Of a DNA stretch of 64,000 bases, positions 1 through 12,800 are shown piece by piece; position 1 is the stretch's first letter; each line of letters starts with the position of its first letter. A program made the position numbers and the translations under genes. The notes below the pieces were generated by a model. That model made no database searches, had not been told where the DNA came from, and saw only the letters and a list, made by a program, of their open reading frames with translations. The stretch comes from Cherax quadricarinatus (Eukaryota; Arthropoda; Malacostraca; Decapoda; Parastacidae): NCBI RefSeq assembly GCF_038502225.1, contig NC_091303.1, forward strand, positions 24,414,385 to 24,478,384, given 5' to 3'.

Positions 1-122
1 ATGCTGTTTTTATTTTAATAGTAATAAAGATAATGATAAACATTTTTAAACAAGAGCTTGGATAGATGATTCATTACATAAATTATTGATATAGTTTTTA
101 ATGTCATGAAGACATGTATATA

Positions 123-325
123 CAGTGGACCCCCGCTTAACGATCACCTCCAAATGCGACCAATTATGTAAGTGTATTTATGTAAGTGCGTTTGTACGTG
201 TATGTTTGGGGGTCTGAAATGGACTAATCTACTTCACAATATTCCTTATGGGAAAAAATTCAGTCAGTACTGGCACCTGAACATAATACTGGAATGAAAA
301 AAGTTCGTTAACCGGGGGTCCACTG
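123..325. mobile_element. Tigger/pogo-type MITE, TA target duplication
   Basis: Terminal inverted repeats of about 21 bp (CAGTGGACCCCCGCTTAACG at the left, its near-perfect inverse ending at 325) are flanked by TA at 121-122 and 326-327. The 203-bp element has no ORF. The CAGTGGACCC termini match those of the Tigger copies elsewhere in the window. Confidence 0.85.
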
Positions 326-327
326 TA

Positions 328-675
328 TTGTGCAAGGCTATATAAAAAAATAAGAATAAGGTTGGAAGTCACCTGATGTTAGGCTTTGAAGCAGAAGTTA
401 AGTAACCATCTAAGCGAGATTGGCTTTCCATTTTGATAGAGCAAATATTGTATAAACACGCTGATGTTTCATAAACTTAACTTATAAATTTTATAGTGAA
501 TTAAGAAAAAATGTTTCAAGCTTCCCTCTTCCAATTTTGATAAGTTAATTATTGTTATAAAAGAATTTTTTCTGTTGCATTAGGTGTAGTTGATTAAAAA
601 CTTCACACGATTACTTCACTATTATCTCATTATTCTGTTTAAATTTATAGTTTCATACTGTACTTTTATATGTAG
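328..675 (+). other. Intron or upstream sequence of Tes, no feature seen
   Basis: AT-rich sequence between the MITE and the first visible Tes exon. Apart from the polypyrimidine/AG just before 676, I see nothing identifiable. Confidence 0.5.
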
Positions 676-815
676 AAAAATCTGCATGAACTGTCGATGT
701 GGGAAAGATGACCATGAAGTAGAGGATGATGACGAGGACATTGGACGGATAGTCATTGGCAAGTTATTTGACCGACCGCCACGCACTAGGAAGGAAGAAC
801 TGGAGTACTGCCATG
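676..815 (+). CDS. Tes: Tes exon: Cys-rich N-terminal segment
   Basis: After an acceptor AG at 674-675 the frame reads [13 protein letters not shown], closely resembling the testin CRNCKCG-type motif before the PET domain. It continues through an acidic run to a GKLFD motif. The exon ends in phase 1 at a GTGAGA donor (816). The split Gly codon is completed exactly by the exon at 8920. The frame can be read further upstream, but that stretch is hydrophobic, AT-rich and probably intron. Confidence 0.8.
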
Positions 816-3800
816 GTGAGATTTTGGTACTGTAATACTATTATTAGAAATTAATTTTGTTTAACCCTTAAACTGTCCAAACGTACATCTATGTTCGCAT
901 GTGTAGCGCTCTGAATGTAGATCTACATTCGTGTGTGTAGCGCTCCGAACGTAGATCTACATCTTTTTACATGCTGTCTTATGGAGAAAATCAAGGTTGG
1001 AGCGGTACGCACACAAATGTAGATCTACGTTTGGATAGTTTAAGGGTTAAAGGTAGAAAGTTGAAAGTGAACATAGATAAGAGTAAGGTAGACACATATT
1101 CAACAGTTAGGTATCTTTATTTCGAAATGTTTCGCCTACACAGTAGGCTTCTTCAGTTGAGTACAGAAAAGTTGATAGAAGAGACGTGAAGACGATGTAA
1201 CCTAACTGTTGCATGTGTGTCTTACCTAACAACCTGTCGGTATTTTATACCATTTTAATATTCATTCATAGATAAGAGTAAGGTGATGAGGGCATCAGAC
1301 AATTTAGATAAAGAAAATTTGGATATCACATTGGAGGGAGGGAGTATGGAAGAAGTGAATGTGTTTAGATATTTGGGAGTTGACTTGTCAGCAAATGGGT
1401 TTATGAAGGATGACGTTAACCATAGAATTGATGAAGGAAAGAAGGTGAGTGGTGCATTGAGGTATTTGTGGAGACAAAAAACGTTGTCCATGGAGGCAAA
1501 GAAAGGAATGTACAGTGAAAACTCGTTTTTCATAATTAATCTGTTCCAAGAAGTATGACTATTTTTGAAATTGACGATTTTCAAATCCATTTTCCCCATA
1601 ACAAATAATGTAAATACAATTAATCCATTCCAGACACCCAGAAGTATTAAAACAAAAAAATTTTTTACATTCTAAGTTTATTCTCTATGAGGATTACAAT
1701 GCTGAGTTTACAGAATTTGGTTATTGTGTGGTTTACATGTAGTAAAATAATTACAGAGTGTACCACTAGAACACCTAGCATGGCTAGGCATTTCGAGCAG
1801 ACTTAGTTTAATTCTTAATTTTAAAATATTACAAATTATGAGGTAAGTTGGTATTATGGCTAAGTGACTAAATACTAGTTTGTGAGTTTAGCAATGTGAA
1901 TGCTTTTGTTTTGGCACAGTACATAGTTTCAGTATTGGAGTATCACAGGATTCATTATTTTAAGATTGAGATTAATATTTCTGTTTATGGTCAAATAGGT
2001 GAGTGAGTGTAAGTGTGAACCACCAGGTGTTATTCGTGTACTTACATGAAATATAGATGTAGTACATACACAATACAATGGGACATGATGAATGAAACAT
2101 TAACAGCATAACACTTACCTTTATTGGCGATTTTTCTTAGTGTATGGAAGACTGGAGGAGGGGAGAGATTGGATTAATTTACTGTTTGGAAGGGGAATCC
2201 CCTTCCATCAACACCTCAGGTACCAAGTCCTTTTCTGGGGTTACTTCTCTTCTCTGTTTCTTAATGCCACTAGGACCAGCTTGAGAGTCACTGGAGTCCT
2301 GTCTCGCAAAAAAAGTGTCCAGAGAGCTCTGTTTCTGGCGTCTCTTTAAAACTTCATTAAAATGGGCCAAGACTTTGTCACTTTACAAGTTGCTGATATG
2401 GCTTGCAACAGCATTGTCAGGGTGATGTTTCTTCATAAATCTTTCCATCCTACCCCACATTTCAAAAGTCTCCTTAATTTTTGAAGAAGGCAACTTCTTC
2501 CATCTCTCTTCCTCCTCATCTGCAGCAATATTCTGAGCTGCAGTCTGTTATTGTTCCAGCTGAAGCTCTTGCAGCTCCTCAGTGGTTAGCTCTTCGTTGT
2601 AGTTCTCCACCAACTTTTCCACATCCTCCAAACTCACATCCAATCCATGGAACTCCCCAATGCCATAGTAGATTCTACAGCTGCCGTAGGCTCGTCAGGG
2701 TCAGTCCCAAACCCTTCAAAATCCTTCTTGTGGACATAATCTGGCCACAATTTTCTCCAAGCAGAGTTCAAAATCCTGGTAGTCACTCCCTCCCAAGCCT
2801 AACCTATAAGGCTTATGCATTGGAGGATACCGAAGTGATCTTTCCAAAACTCTTAGGGTCAAGTGAGTGTCTGAGGTCACATTAAAGCACCTTTGAAACA
2901 TTGCTTTGGTGTAGAGTTTTTTAAAGTTTGAAATGATCTGCTGGTCCATGGGCTGAAGGAGAGGAGTGGCATTAGGGGGCAAGAACTTTGCTGTGATGAA
3001 CCCATACTCCTCCAGAATTAGGTCATCCAAGTTTGGAGGATCAGCAGGCGCATTGTTCATTAGCAGGAGGCACTTGAGATCCAATTTTTTTTCCAGGAGG
3101 TGATTCTTCATACTGGGGACAAACACTTCATTGAACCACTGGACGAAAATTTCCCTTGTGACCCATGCCTTATTATTAGCTTTCCAAAACACACACAATT
3201 TACTCTTCATAACATTGTTTTTCTTGAACGCTCTGGGATTTTCAGAATGGTACACTAGTAACGGCTTCACTTTGAAATCCCCACTAGCATTACTACAAAA
3301 CATGAGTGTCAGCCTGTCTTTCATTGGCTTGTGTCCTGGCAGTCCCTTTTCCTCCTGAATAATGTAGGTCCTCTTTGGCATTTTCTTCCAAAAGAGGCCT
3401 GTTTCATCACAATTGAACATTTGTTCAGGTTTTAATTGTTCAGTCTGTATGTACTCCTTGAATTCACTTATGAATTATGTAGCTGCAATTTTGTCCGAAC
3501 TAGCAGCCTTGCCATGTCTTATCACACTGTGTATGCCACTATGGTTCTTAAATCTCTCAAACCAGCCTTTGCTGGCCTTAAATTCACAAATATCAGTACT
3601 CGTTGCAGGCAATTTCTTTGAGATCGTCATGCAACTGCCTAGCCTTTTCACAAATAAGCGACTGCATAAGACTATCTCCTGCTAATTGTTTCTCGTTTAT
3701 CCACACCAATAATAACTTCTCAACATCTTCGAGTACCGGTGATCTCATTTTTGTCAGCATATTTGCCCCCTTTGCAACAACAGCTTTCTTGATTTCCTTT

Positions 3801-6800
3801 TTCTTGGCCACAATATAAGCTATGGTTGTATGGGGTTTCTTATACATCCAGCCCAGTTTGGCCACACATACACCACTCTCATATTGTTCAATGACGTTTT
3901 TCTTGTATTCAATCGTATTTCTCACCTTCTTTACCAAAGGCCTCGCACTAGGAGCTTTCTTTGGAGCCATGGTAGCTTATTTAGCAGTTGCAAGCACTGA
4001 AATGAATGGAATATTATGAAATATTTCATATGAACAAGTGAGAGGACCGTCGCTCACTGGTAAACAGTGCCACACTGGCTGGGAAGGGAGGGCGAAGTGG
4101 CTTGGAGCCATGTGTACGCGTCCAGGACGAACAACTATTTGCGAGTCAAGCTACGATTCACGAGTATGTTTTTACGAAAACATTACGATTTTCGAAAATT
4201 ATGACTTTCAAGCCTTACGATTATCAAGGGTCCACTGGACGAGAGTATAGTATGGATGTGAATCATGGGTTGTACATGCTGCAACAAGGAGGAGGCTGGA
4301 GGCAGTGATGTTGTGTCTAAGGGCAATGTGTCATGTAAATATTATGCAAAGAATTTGTAGTGTGGAAATTAGAAGGAGGTGTGGAGTTAGTAAAAGTATT
4401 AGTCAGAGGGCTGAAGAAGGGTTGTTGAGGTGGTTTGATCATTTAGAGAGAATGGAACAAAATAGAATGACTTGGAGAGCATATAAATCTGTAGGGAAAG
4501 GGAGGCGGGGTAAGGGTCATCCTTGAAAAAGGTTGGAGGTTTTGTGGGCGAGGGGCTTAGACTTACAGCAGGCGTGCATGTGAGTGTTAGGTAGGAGTGA
4601 ATAGACAAATGGTTTTGGGACCTGACGAGCTGTTGGAGTGTGAGCAGGGTAATATTTTGTGAAGGGATTCAGGGAAACCGGTTAGCTGGGCTTGAGTCCT
4701 GGAAGTGGGAAGTACAATGCCAGCACTTTAAAGGAAGGATTTGGGATATTGCATCAAAACTGTCATATCTGAGCTCCTCTGCAAAGATGGTGATTATGAG
4801 TGGTGGTGAAAGTGTTGAATGATGAAATTTTTTTTCTTTTTGGGTCACCCTGCCTCGGTGGGAAACGGCTGACTTGTTAAAAAAAAAAATAGTCATTAAA
4901 GCATATGATTTAACTTTTTAACAGTAGGCTAAATGATAACTTTTTTTGGGGGGGGGAATGAAACAATTAGTTAAAAATATTTAATTTTGAAATACACTGA
5001 TTGAAAGATTTGCATACCATTGTGTTGTTACAAGGAAATGTTATTTTGTCATCAGCGTTATCAGGTATCATACACTTTAATTTATCAAATGTTGATTAAA
5101 GCATAGTATGTTTACAGATCTTTCAACAAACTGGCCATATCCCACTGAAGCAGGGTGGCCCAAAAAGAAAAACAAAAGTTTCTCTTTTTAAACTTTATTA
5201 ATGTATACAGAAGGGGTTACTAGCCCCTTACTTCCAGCATTTTAGTTGCCTCTTACGACACGCATGGCTTTTGGAGGAAAAATTCCGTTCTACTTCCCCA
5301 TGGAGATAAGAGGAAATAAACAAGAAAAAGAACTAGTGAGAAAATCAAAGAAAATCCAGAATGGCATGTATATATATGCTTGTACATGCATGTGTAGTGT
5401 GACCTAAGTGTAAGTAGAAGTAGTAAGATGTACCTGAAATCTTGCATGTTTATGAGACAGAAAAAAGACACCACCAATCCTACCATCACGTAAAACAAGT
5501 ACAGGCTTTCATTTTACACTCGCTTGGCAGGACGGTAGTACCTCCCTGGGTGGTTGCTGTCTACCAACCTGCTACCTATATGTTTACAGATATCCTTGTC
5601 TTATGGTCTTCAGTTCAAGTTTTGACAGTACTGTATTTCATTGTTTCTAAGTAAATTTTGTTCTCACACTTGAGGGTCTGGGATCAATCCCCAACACTGG
5701 TGAAACATTGGGCATTGTTTGCTTACTCGTGCTGCCCCTGTTCACCTAGCAGTAATGAGATACCTGGGTGTTATCCTCAGGTTATGCAGGGCATTTCAAG
5801 CAATCTAAGTTGTTTGAAATGCAACTGGCAAGTTATTTGACACAGTTCAAGCAACCTAAGTTGCTTGAAATGCCCTGTATGACCAGGGCTTTCTATATAG
5901 TGTGCCAATGATGTCAGTCATGTCTGTAATAGTTGTATCAATCACTTGTAGAAATAAAGATGAAATGATCAAATGTCTAGGAACAACACTGCTATATTTA
6001 TTATTATTTTTTATTTTTTTTTATTAACACACTTGCCGATTCCCACCAAGGCAGGGTGGCCCGAAAAAGAAAAACTTTCATCATCATTCACTCCATCACT
6101 GTCTTGCCAGAAGGGTGCTTTACACTACAGTTTTTAAACTGCAACATTAACACCCCTCCTTCAGAGTGCAGGCACTGTACTTCCCATCTCCAGGACTCAA
6201 GTCTGGCCTGCCAGTTTCCCTGAATCCCTTCATAAATGTTACTTTGCTCACACTCCAACAGCACGTCAAGTATTAAAAACCATTTGTCTCCATTCACTCC
6301 TATCAAACATGCTCATGCATGCCTGCTGGAAGTCCAAGCCCCTCACACACAAAACCTCCTTTACCCCCTCCCTCCAACCTTTCCTAGGCCAACCCTACCC
6401 CGCCTTCCTTCCACTACAGACTGATACACTCTTGAAGTCATTCTGTTTCGCTCCATTCTCTCTACATGTCTGAACCACCTCAACAACCCTTCCTCAGCCC
6501 TCTGGACAACAGTTTTGGTAATCCCGCACCTCCTCCTAACTTCCAAACTACTAATTCTCTGCATTATATTCACACCACACATTGCCCTCAGACATGACAT
6601 CTCCACTGCCTCTAGCCTTCTCCTCACTGCAACATTCATCACCCATGCTTGTTCACTTCTCAGCCATTAGTGGCCAGATAGCGGTATATTTTCATATGGT
6701 TTTTATGATTGTATTCTCATTTTTTTTATCTCATTTGATAGAATGGAAGATATATTACAGAAGTAGATGTGATTTTGATTGGTTTCACGACAAAAAGTAC

Positions 6801-9800
6801 CTTGAAATTGAGCTCAAAGTAGCGGAAATGTTAAATTTTTGCCGATGTTCAGTGAACTTTGTGTAAGTCAAGTTTGTTAATTTTATTAAGTGTACTCTAA
6901 CCTAACCACTCTGTAATCCAGCAAACTCGGTAATCCAGCACATTACAGGTCCCAGTGATGCTGGATTTTGTGATGGCAGACCTGTGTTAGAACAGTAGGA
7001 TTGTGAAGCAAATAGATGTTTGTTCATTTTTGTGTAACATTTTGTAAATAATATGCTGTTGATACTTTTAGTGTGACTTTTGTGTTGTATGCAATGGCTA
7101 ACTATAAGGATATTGGGCATGACATGAATGTCAACCTGCAGAACTTGAAAAATGTTAAAAATTAAAAACTCCCCCAAAAAGTGAGAAAGTGTAAATGAAG
7201 TAATAGACAGTGTATGGCAATCTCCAGTGTTGCCATAATGGGGTCAGTGACCTTCAAATTGATGCATTTATATTTCAGTAAGTATTGATGGAAGTTTTGT
7301 TTACATTGTTTTGTAACGCATAGAAAGATACTTTTTTCATGTAAAAAAAAAAAATCACAACACTGACAGCACTTTTAATTTCAGAGGTTGAGACAGTGAG
7401 AGGGTTAAAGTGGCTTAGACTTGTCATTAATTTCAAGCAGCATATAATGTATTGGCATTAAGTGCAATAATAAATTTTAATAGCAACTTTTGCTAGTTGA
7501 GTATGTAAGAAAAATTTAAAACACCACAAGACACCTTTTGAATAAGTGATTTTTTTTGGGGGGAGGGGGTTAAAAGAAAGCCAATTTGCATATAAAGAAA
7601 GTATGTGTCATAATTTTAGCAGTATTTAAATATAATTTCAATTTACACAGATAACCTGCACATAGGAGAGAGGAGCTTATGATGCTGTTTCACTATGACT
7701 TGGACCATTTACAGTCATCTGGTTTACACCTCTCCTCCCACTATAGATGCCCCTGATGTTTACTCTACTTCATGTTCCTCTTGTCCTCTACAATACTTTG
7801 GGAAGACTGGTCGCTCTCTGATAGACTCAGTGAACACAAAAATTGTGTTAGGAATGCTGACACCATTAATGCTCTTTTCTGTCATATTAGGGATCACAGT
7901 CATCCTGTTGACTGATCCTCTGCTAAAACTGTGTACCCTATTTTCTAGCTTTCACACTTGCCATCTTGTTGAAGCAACCCTTATACACAACTTTCCTTGT
8001 ATGAATCTTAGTCCTGGCTTTGTATGTGTAGTTGTCTTCGTTTCTCATTACATTGTCAGATGCTTCAAATTTCAGAATACTTAAGACTTAACCTGAGCCT
8101 TTCCTCTCCTCCTTTCCTAGTTTTTCCTTTTTCTTTGCTTTCCTTTCTTCAGCTTATTGTGTTCTGTTAGTTGCCCCCCTTCCCCTTTTGCATTTTGGTT
8201 ATACCCCTTGCAGGCCCTTGGCTCTTCTGCAGTACTCCTTTTTCTTGCCCTTAGACTGATGCCACTTCTACTAAGTCTCCCCACCCCCTGATTCCTCTAC
8301 TATTGCTACTACCTTTACTCTTGCCTCCCTTCACTCCCTTTTTTTTCTCTCTTTTGCCACTTAACTACTCTCCTTACTTTCTACTATCACTATTTCTACT
8401 ACTTCCACTACCTACCTACCTGCCACTACTTACTCTTCTCTCTCTCTCTCTTGTTCCTGTCCTCTTTCCTGCTCACGTATGCATACTGTCTACCTCACGC
8501 TTTTCTGTCAATGTGACTGTAAATGGTCCAAGCCAGACAAAAACATCGTCATAAGCCCCTCTCTCCTATGTGCAAATTATTTGTGTATTGTCCCAGTCAC
8601 GTATTGTGCATTTTTGTTCTTCATAATTTTAATTTATTTAGTCAGTGTTGTTTGTCTTGGGGCTATTCTATACAGAGTGCTTGTGAGAACTTGACCACAG
8701 TACAGTATTCAGTGTATCATGACTTGCATTCATATAATGCAAAACCTGTTAGGCTCTCAGTGGTCAAGTAAAGCCTTTTGCAGTGTTCTTGATGTTTTGT
8801 TTCCCTATAAACTAATTAAAAATGTTGACCAGTAAGAAATATTGTTATATTTAGCATATTGGGTATAAAAATTTATTATTTTTCTTTTATGTACAGTGTC
8901 CTGGTTATTTTACTTTCAGGAAATCATTTGGATATTGTTAATGAAGAAACTGGTAAAACAGAGAAACTTAAATTTGACTGGGTTCCTCCAAATGTTGAAA
9001 AGAGTCTTGCTGCACGTTACATGGCACTTCTGCCTCCTGAAAAGAGACCACTTGCTGGCTCGCAGGTATGACAGCTTGCTTTCTCAAAGTTTTTGCCTTT
9101 CTTACATTTTTCTTAGTTTACATTTTTCCATTTCTATTGGTTTTAACTAAATGACAAGAAAAACAGTATTAAACAAACCAGCGATATCCCACTGAGGCAG
9201 GGTGACCTAAAAAGAAAAACAAAAGTTTTCCTTTTACATTTAGTAATTTATACAGAAGGGGTTACTAGCCCCTTGCTCCTGGCATTTTAGTTGCCTCCTA
9301 CAACATGCATGGCTTACAGAGGAAGAATTCAATAATAATAATAATAATAATAAATAGAAAATAATCTAAACATGCAGTCTCAGATTCCACAATCTCCCTC
9401 CAAGTTGACTGTGAACCATTTTCTTGTCTTCTGTTACTTCCTCTGAACTTTTTCTTTTATATACGTATCTCTTAATATTTTTTTTATATTTCACATTTTT
9501 TTTTTTTAACAAGGCAATCATCTTTGACCAAGGCAGGGTGACCTAAAAAAGAAGCGCTTCATAAAGTTTTTCTTTTTACATTTGTAATTTATACAGGACA
9601 AGGGGTTATTGGCTCTTTGCTCCAAGCATTTTAGTCGCCTCTTGTGACATGCATGGCTTACAGAAGAAGAATTCTCCTCCACCTCCCTATGGAGACCTCT
9701 TCATATATACATGCTAAAAGGCTGCAATTTGCTTCTTACCTATTGATATCATGGGTATGGTACTAAATAAAATGTTTAATAAATGTTGTATACATACATA

Positions 9801-12800
9801 AATATTAGGTCATTTTATATCAATACTAGTTTTACATAAAAAATGCATACCAAGAAAATAATTGAAATTATTCTTTACAGGCAGCCAAAGAGCGTCGTAG
9901 ACAATTGGAGCAGCAACTTCCTCTGTATGATATGGATGAAGCTCAGAGATGTGACAATATGCCAGCTGAGGAGCTGCAGTGCTTCCATGCTTACCTTGAA
10001 CGCATTAGAACCCAAATAGCTGGTCAAGGTTTGGTTCAAGAAATTCCTGGTGCTCCAGTTAAATCAGTGGCACACCCTTGGCATACTCAACAGTCAGCCA
10101 AAAATGCTGTACAAGGCTCTGGGAAAGATGCAGAGAACAATGAAAATATAGGTTATTATCCAGAATCCACTGGAAACAGTTCATTGTATGGAGTTGCCCC
10201 AAAAGATCATATTATTCGGAACAAAAACTTGCCCCATGTGGATGACCATACTTATAGTCAGCCTGTTAGATGTGCTGGAATGCAGCCTGATAACAGGTCT
10301 AGCTTACGTGATCAGTTTATGGGGGCGATGATTGGAGATTATGGTAGCACTGTCAGTTTCACAGGAGGGTCTATAGCTAACAGTGAAAAGTATGCTGTTG
10401 CACCTCAGACTTCCAAACTTATAAGAGGTTTGAGTACTGACCAACCTTTGGATAACATTTCAGCTGATTTATCTAACCTGAATATCAATAGAAATCAGAC
10501 GGTGAGTTGCAGTCACATGTTAATTACTGTTGTGTGTTTTTGTTAAGATTGAGATATTCAGATATTCAAGTTTTTTCATTTTAGGGCATAATTAGGGAAG
10601 CAATACCTCCTTAACTCTTTCAACTCTGACATATTTAAATTGGAATTCATATCCAGAGTTTACTACTTATACCACTGTTGCACTTGCTTATTATCCTTAC
10701 TGGTTGGTTCCATTAAGTTTCCAGCAAGTCACATCCTCAAACAGTCTAGCTTTATCTATCTTCCAAGAGGGATGCCTTGATGCTGGTGAAGGGCTCTAGA
10801 TCAGAAGAATTAGAGCTATGCTTCACTTTCTCAGATCAAACCTGATTACTGCTCGTCTGGGAAGTGTATGACTTGTAGTTTTAGCCCTTCCTTATAAATA
10901 TGTAATTGATCTATCTCATCAGTAATATCAGGTAACTTGTAGGTTTTGAATGTGTTTTGTTTTTGAGCCTTAGTTTTACAAGAACTGAAATTGAGTTTTT
11001 TAAAGTCTGTCCTTATAGTTAAGGTCTCCATCGTTTGGAAGTAATGTGGTGACAAATCTTAGAACCTTTGAAAGTTCTCTTACAGGTGTGAGATGAGAAT
11101 TGTACATTGGTGCTACATATTAAGTATGAGCCTCTCATATATGGTATATTTTTTGTTCTGAAGTTTCCCTATTTATGTAAGCCTTTCTTCCTGTATTCAA
11201 TTCAAGTTTATTCTCTATAAGGGTTACAATGTGGGGTTTACAGGTTTTGGGTATTGTGTGGTTTACATGTTAGAAAATACTAATTACAGAGGGGGCCACT
11301 AGGACACCTAGCCTGGCTAGGCATTTCGAGCAGACTTAGATTAATTCTTAACATTAAATCCTTACAGATTATGGTATTAAGGCTAAGTGACTACATCATA
11401 ATTTGTGAGTTTACCAATGTGAATGCTTTTGTTTTGGCACAATACAAAGTGTCTATATTGGAGTATCATAGGCAAACTTATGACTAGTTAGGATTTATTA
11501 TTTTAAGATTAAGATTAGTATTTCTGGGTTTATAGTCAGTGGGTGAGTGAGTGTAATTGTGAACCACCAGGTGGTTATCATGTAGTTAGTTGTCGGGGTG
11601 GATCAGGGAGATAAGATGTTTTCTAACTGTAGTTTTGAAAGTGATGAATGTGTCTGCAGTTCTAGAGTTTTCAGGTAGGGAGTTCCAGATTTTAGGTCCT
11701 TTGAAATACATAGAATTTTTGTAAAGGTTTACTAAAACACGGGGAATGTCATAGAGATGTTTGTGTCTGGTGTTATGCCTGTGGATCCTGTCACTACTAT
11801 CAAGAAAGAATTTTAGGTCAAGGTTAATATTGGAATTTAAGGTCCTGTAGATATAGATTGCACAGTAGTAAATGTGGATGTTCTGAACAGGGAGTAAGTT
11901 TAGATCTATGAAGAGTGCGGGGGTGTGTTGCCAGGGATGGGATTTAGTGATTATTCTTACTGCGGCTTTTTGTTGGGTTATTATTGGCTTTAGGTGTGTT
12001 GCTGCAGTTGAACCCCAAGCACAGATAGCATAGGTGAGGTATGGATATATAAGTGAATGGTATAGTGTGAGAAGTGCAGTTTGCGGCACGTAGTATCGTA
12101 TCTTGGAGAGGATCCCCACCGTTTTGGATACTTTTTTTGTTATGTGTTGGATATGGGTGCTGAAATTTAGGTTGTTGTCGAGGTATAGGCCAAGAAATTT
12201 GCCCTCATTATGTCTGGCAATTAGAGTGTTGTCGATCTTAGTGTTAAGTTGCGCAACACCTGCTCTGCTACCAAACATAAAATAGTAGGTTTTGCCAGTG
12301 TTAAGTGTAAGTTTATTGGCTGTCATCCAAGTCGATATTTTGAGCAGCTCCTCGTTAACAATGGTGTTGAGGGTGGCAAGATTAGGGTGGGAGATGACAT
12401 AAGTCGTGTCGTCAGCAAAGAGAATGGGTTTCAGGTGTTGGGATATGTTTGGAAGATCATTGATGTAAATGAGGAAGAGCAGGGGTCCAAGGACACTTCC
12501 CTGCGGAACTCCAGTATCAAGTGGCCGTATTGATGAGGCTGTGTCTTTAATGGTGACATACTGATACCTATTAGAAAGGTAGGATTTAAAATATGCAAGC
12601 GCATGGCCTCTTATACCATAGTGGTCAAGTTTGTGGAGTAGGATGCCGTGGTCTACTGTGTCAAACGCTTTTCTTAGGTCAATAAAAATTCCTAGCGGAT
12701 ATTCCTTATTTTCCAATGCTGTGTAAAGCAGGTCTAGCATTTTTATAATTGCATCATTAGTGCTTTTATTTTTCCTGAATCCAAATTGGCAGGGGTTGAG

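Larger units (their letters stand above)
1513..4237 (-). mobile_element. Tigger/pogo DNA transposon, degraded
   Basis: The left terminus CAGTGAAAACTCG after a TA (1511-1512) and the right terminus ending GGGTCCACTG at 4237 bound it, and the RTE sequence rejoins across the element. The TA at the right is mutated to GA. It contains a broken transposase gene on the minus strand and a nested 371-bp LINE fragment at 1671-2041. Confidence 0.85.
1051..4889 (+). mobile_element. RTE-like LINE 3' portion, split by two insertions
   Basis: Plus-strand pieces at 1051-1089, 1267-1512 and 4238-4889 encode consecutive parts of the RTE C-terminal domain ([33 protein letters not shown]) and end with the family's 3' tail (CACCCTGCCTCGGTGGG, then A-run at 4879-4889). 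A 177-bp element (1090-1266) and a Tigger transposon (1513-4237) interrupt it. The copy is truncated at the 5' end. Confidence 0.85.

Noticed and set aside
590..675. Start codon of Tes at 590
   Set aside because: The frame is open but encodes AT-rich hydrophobic residues unlike testin. The acceptor at 674-675 and the CxxC motif right after it indicate an internal exon; the true start lies upstream.
2481..2885. 134-codon plus-strand ORF
   Set aside because: It is antisense to the Tigger transposase coding sequence on the minus strand, which has recognisable motifs.
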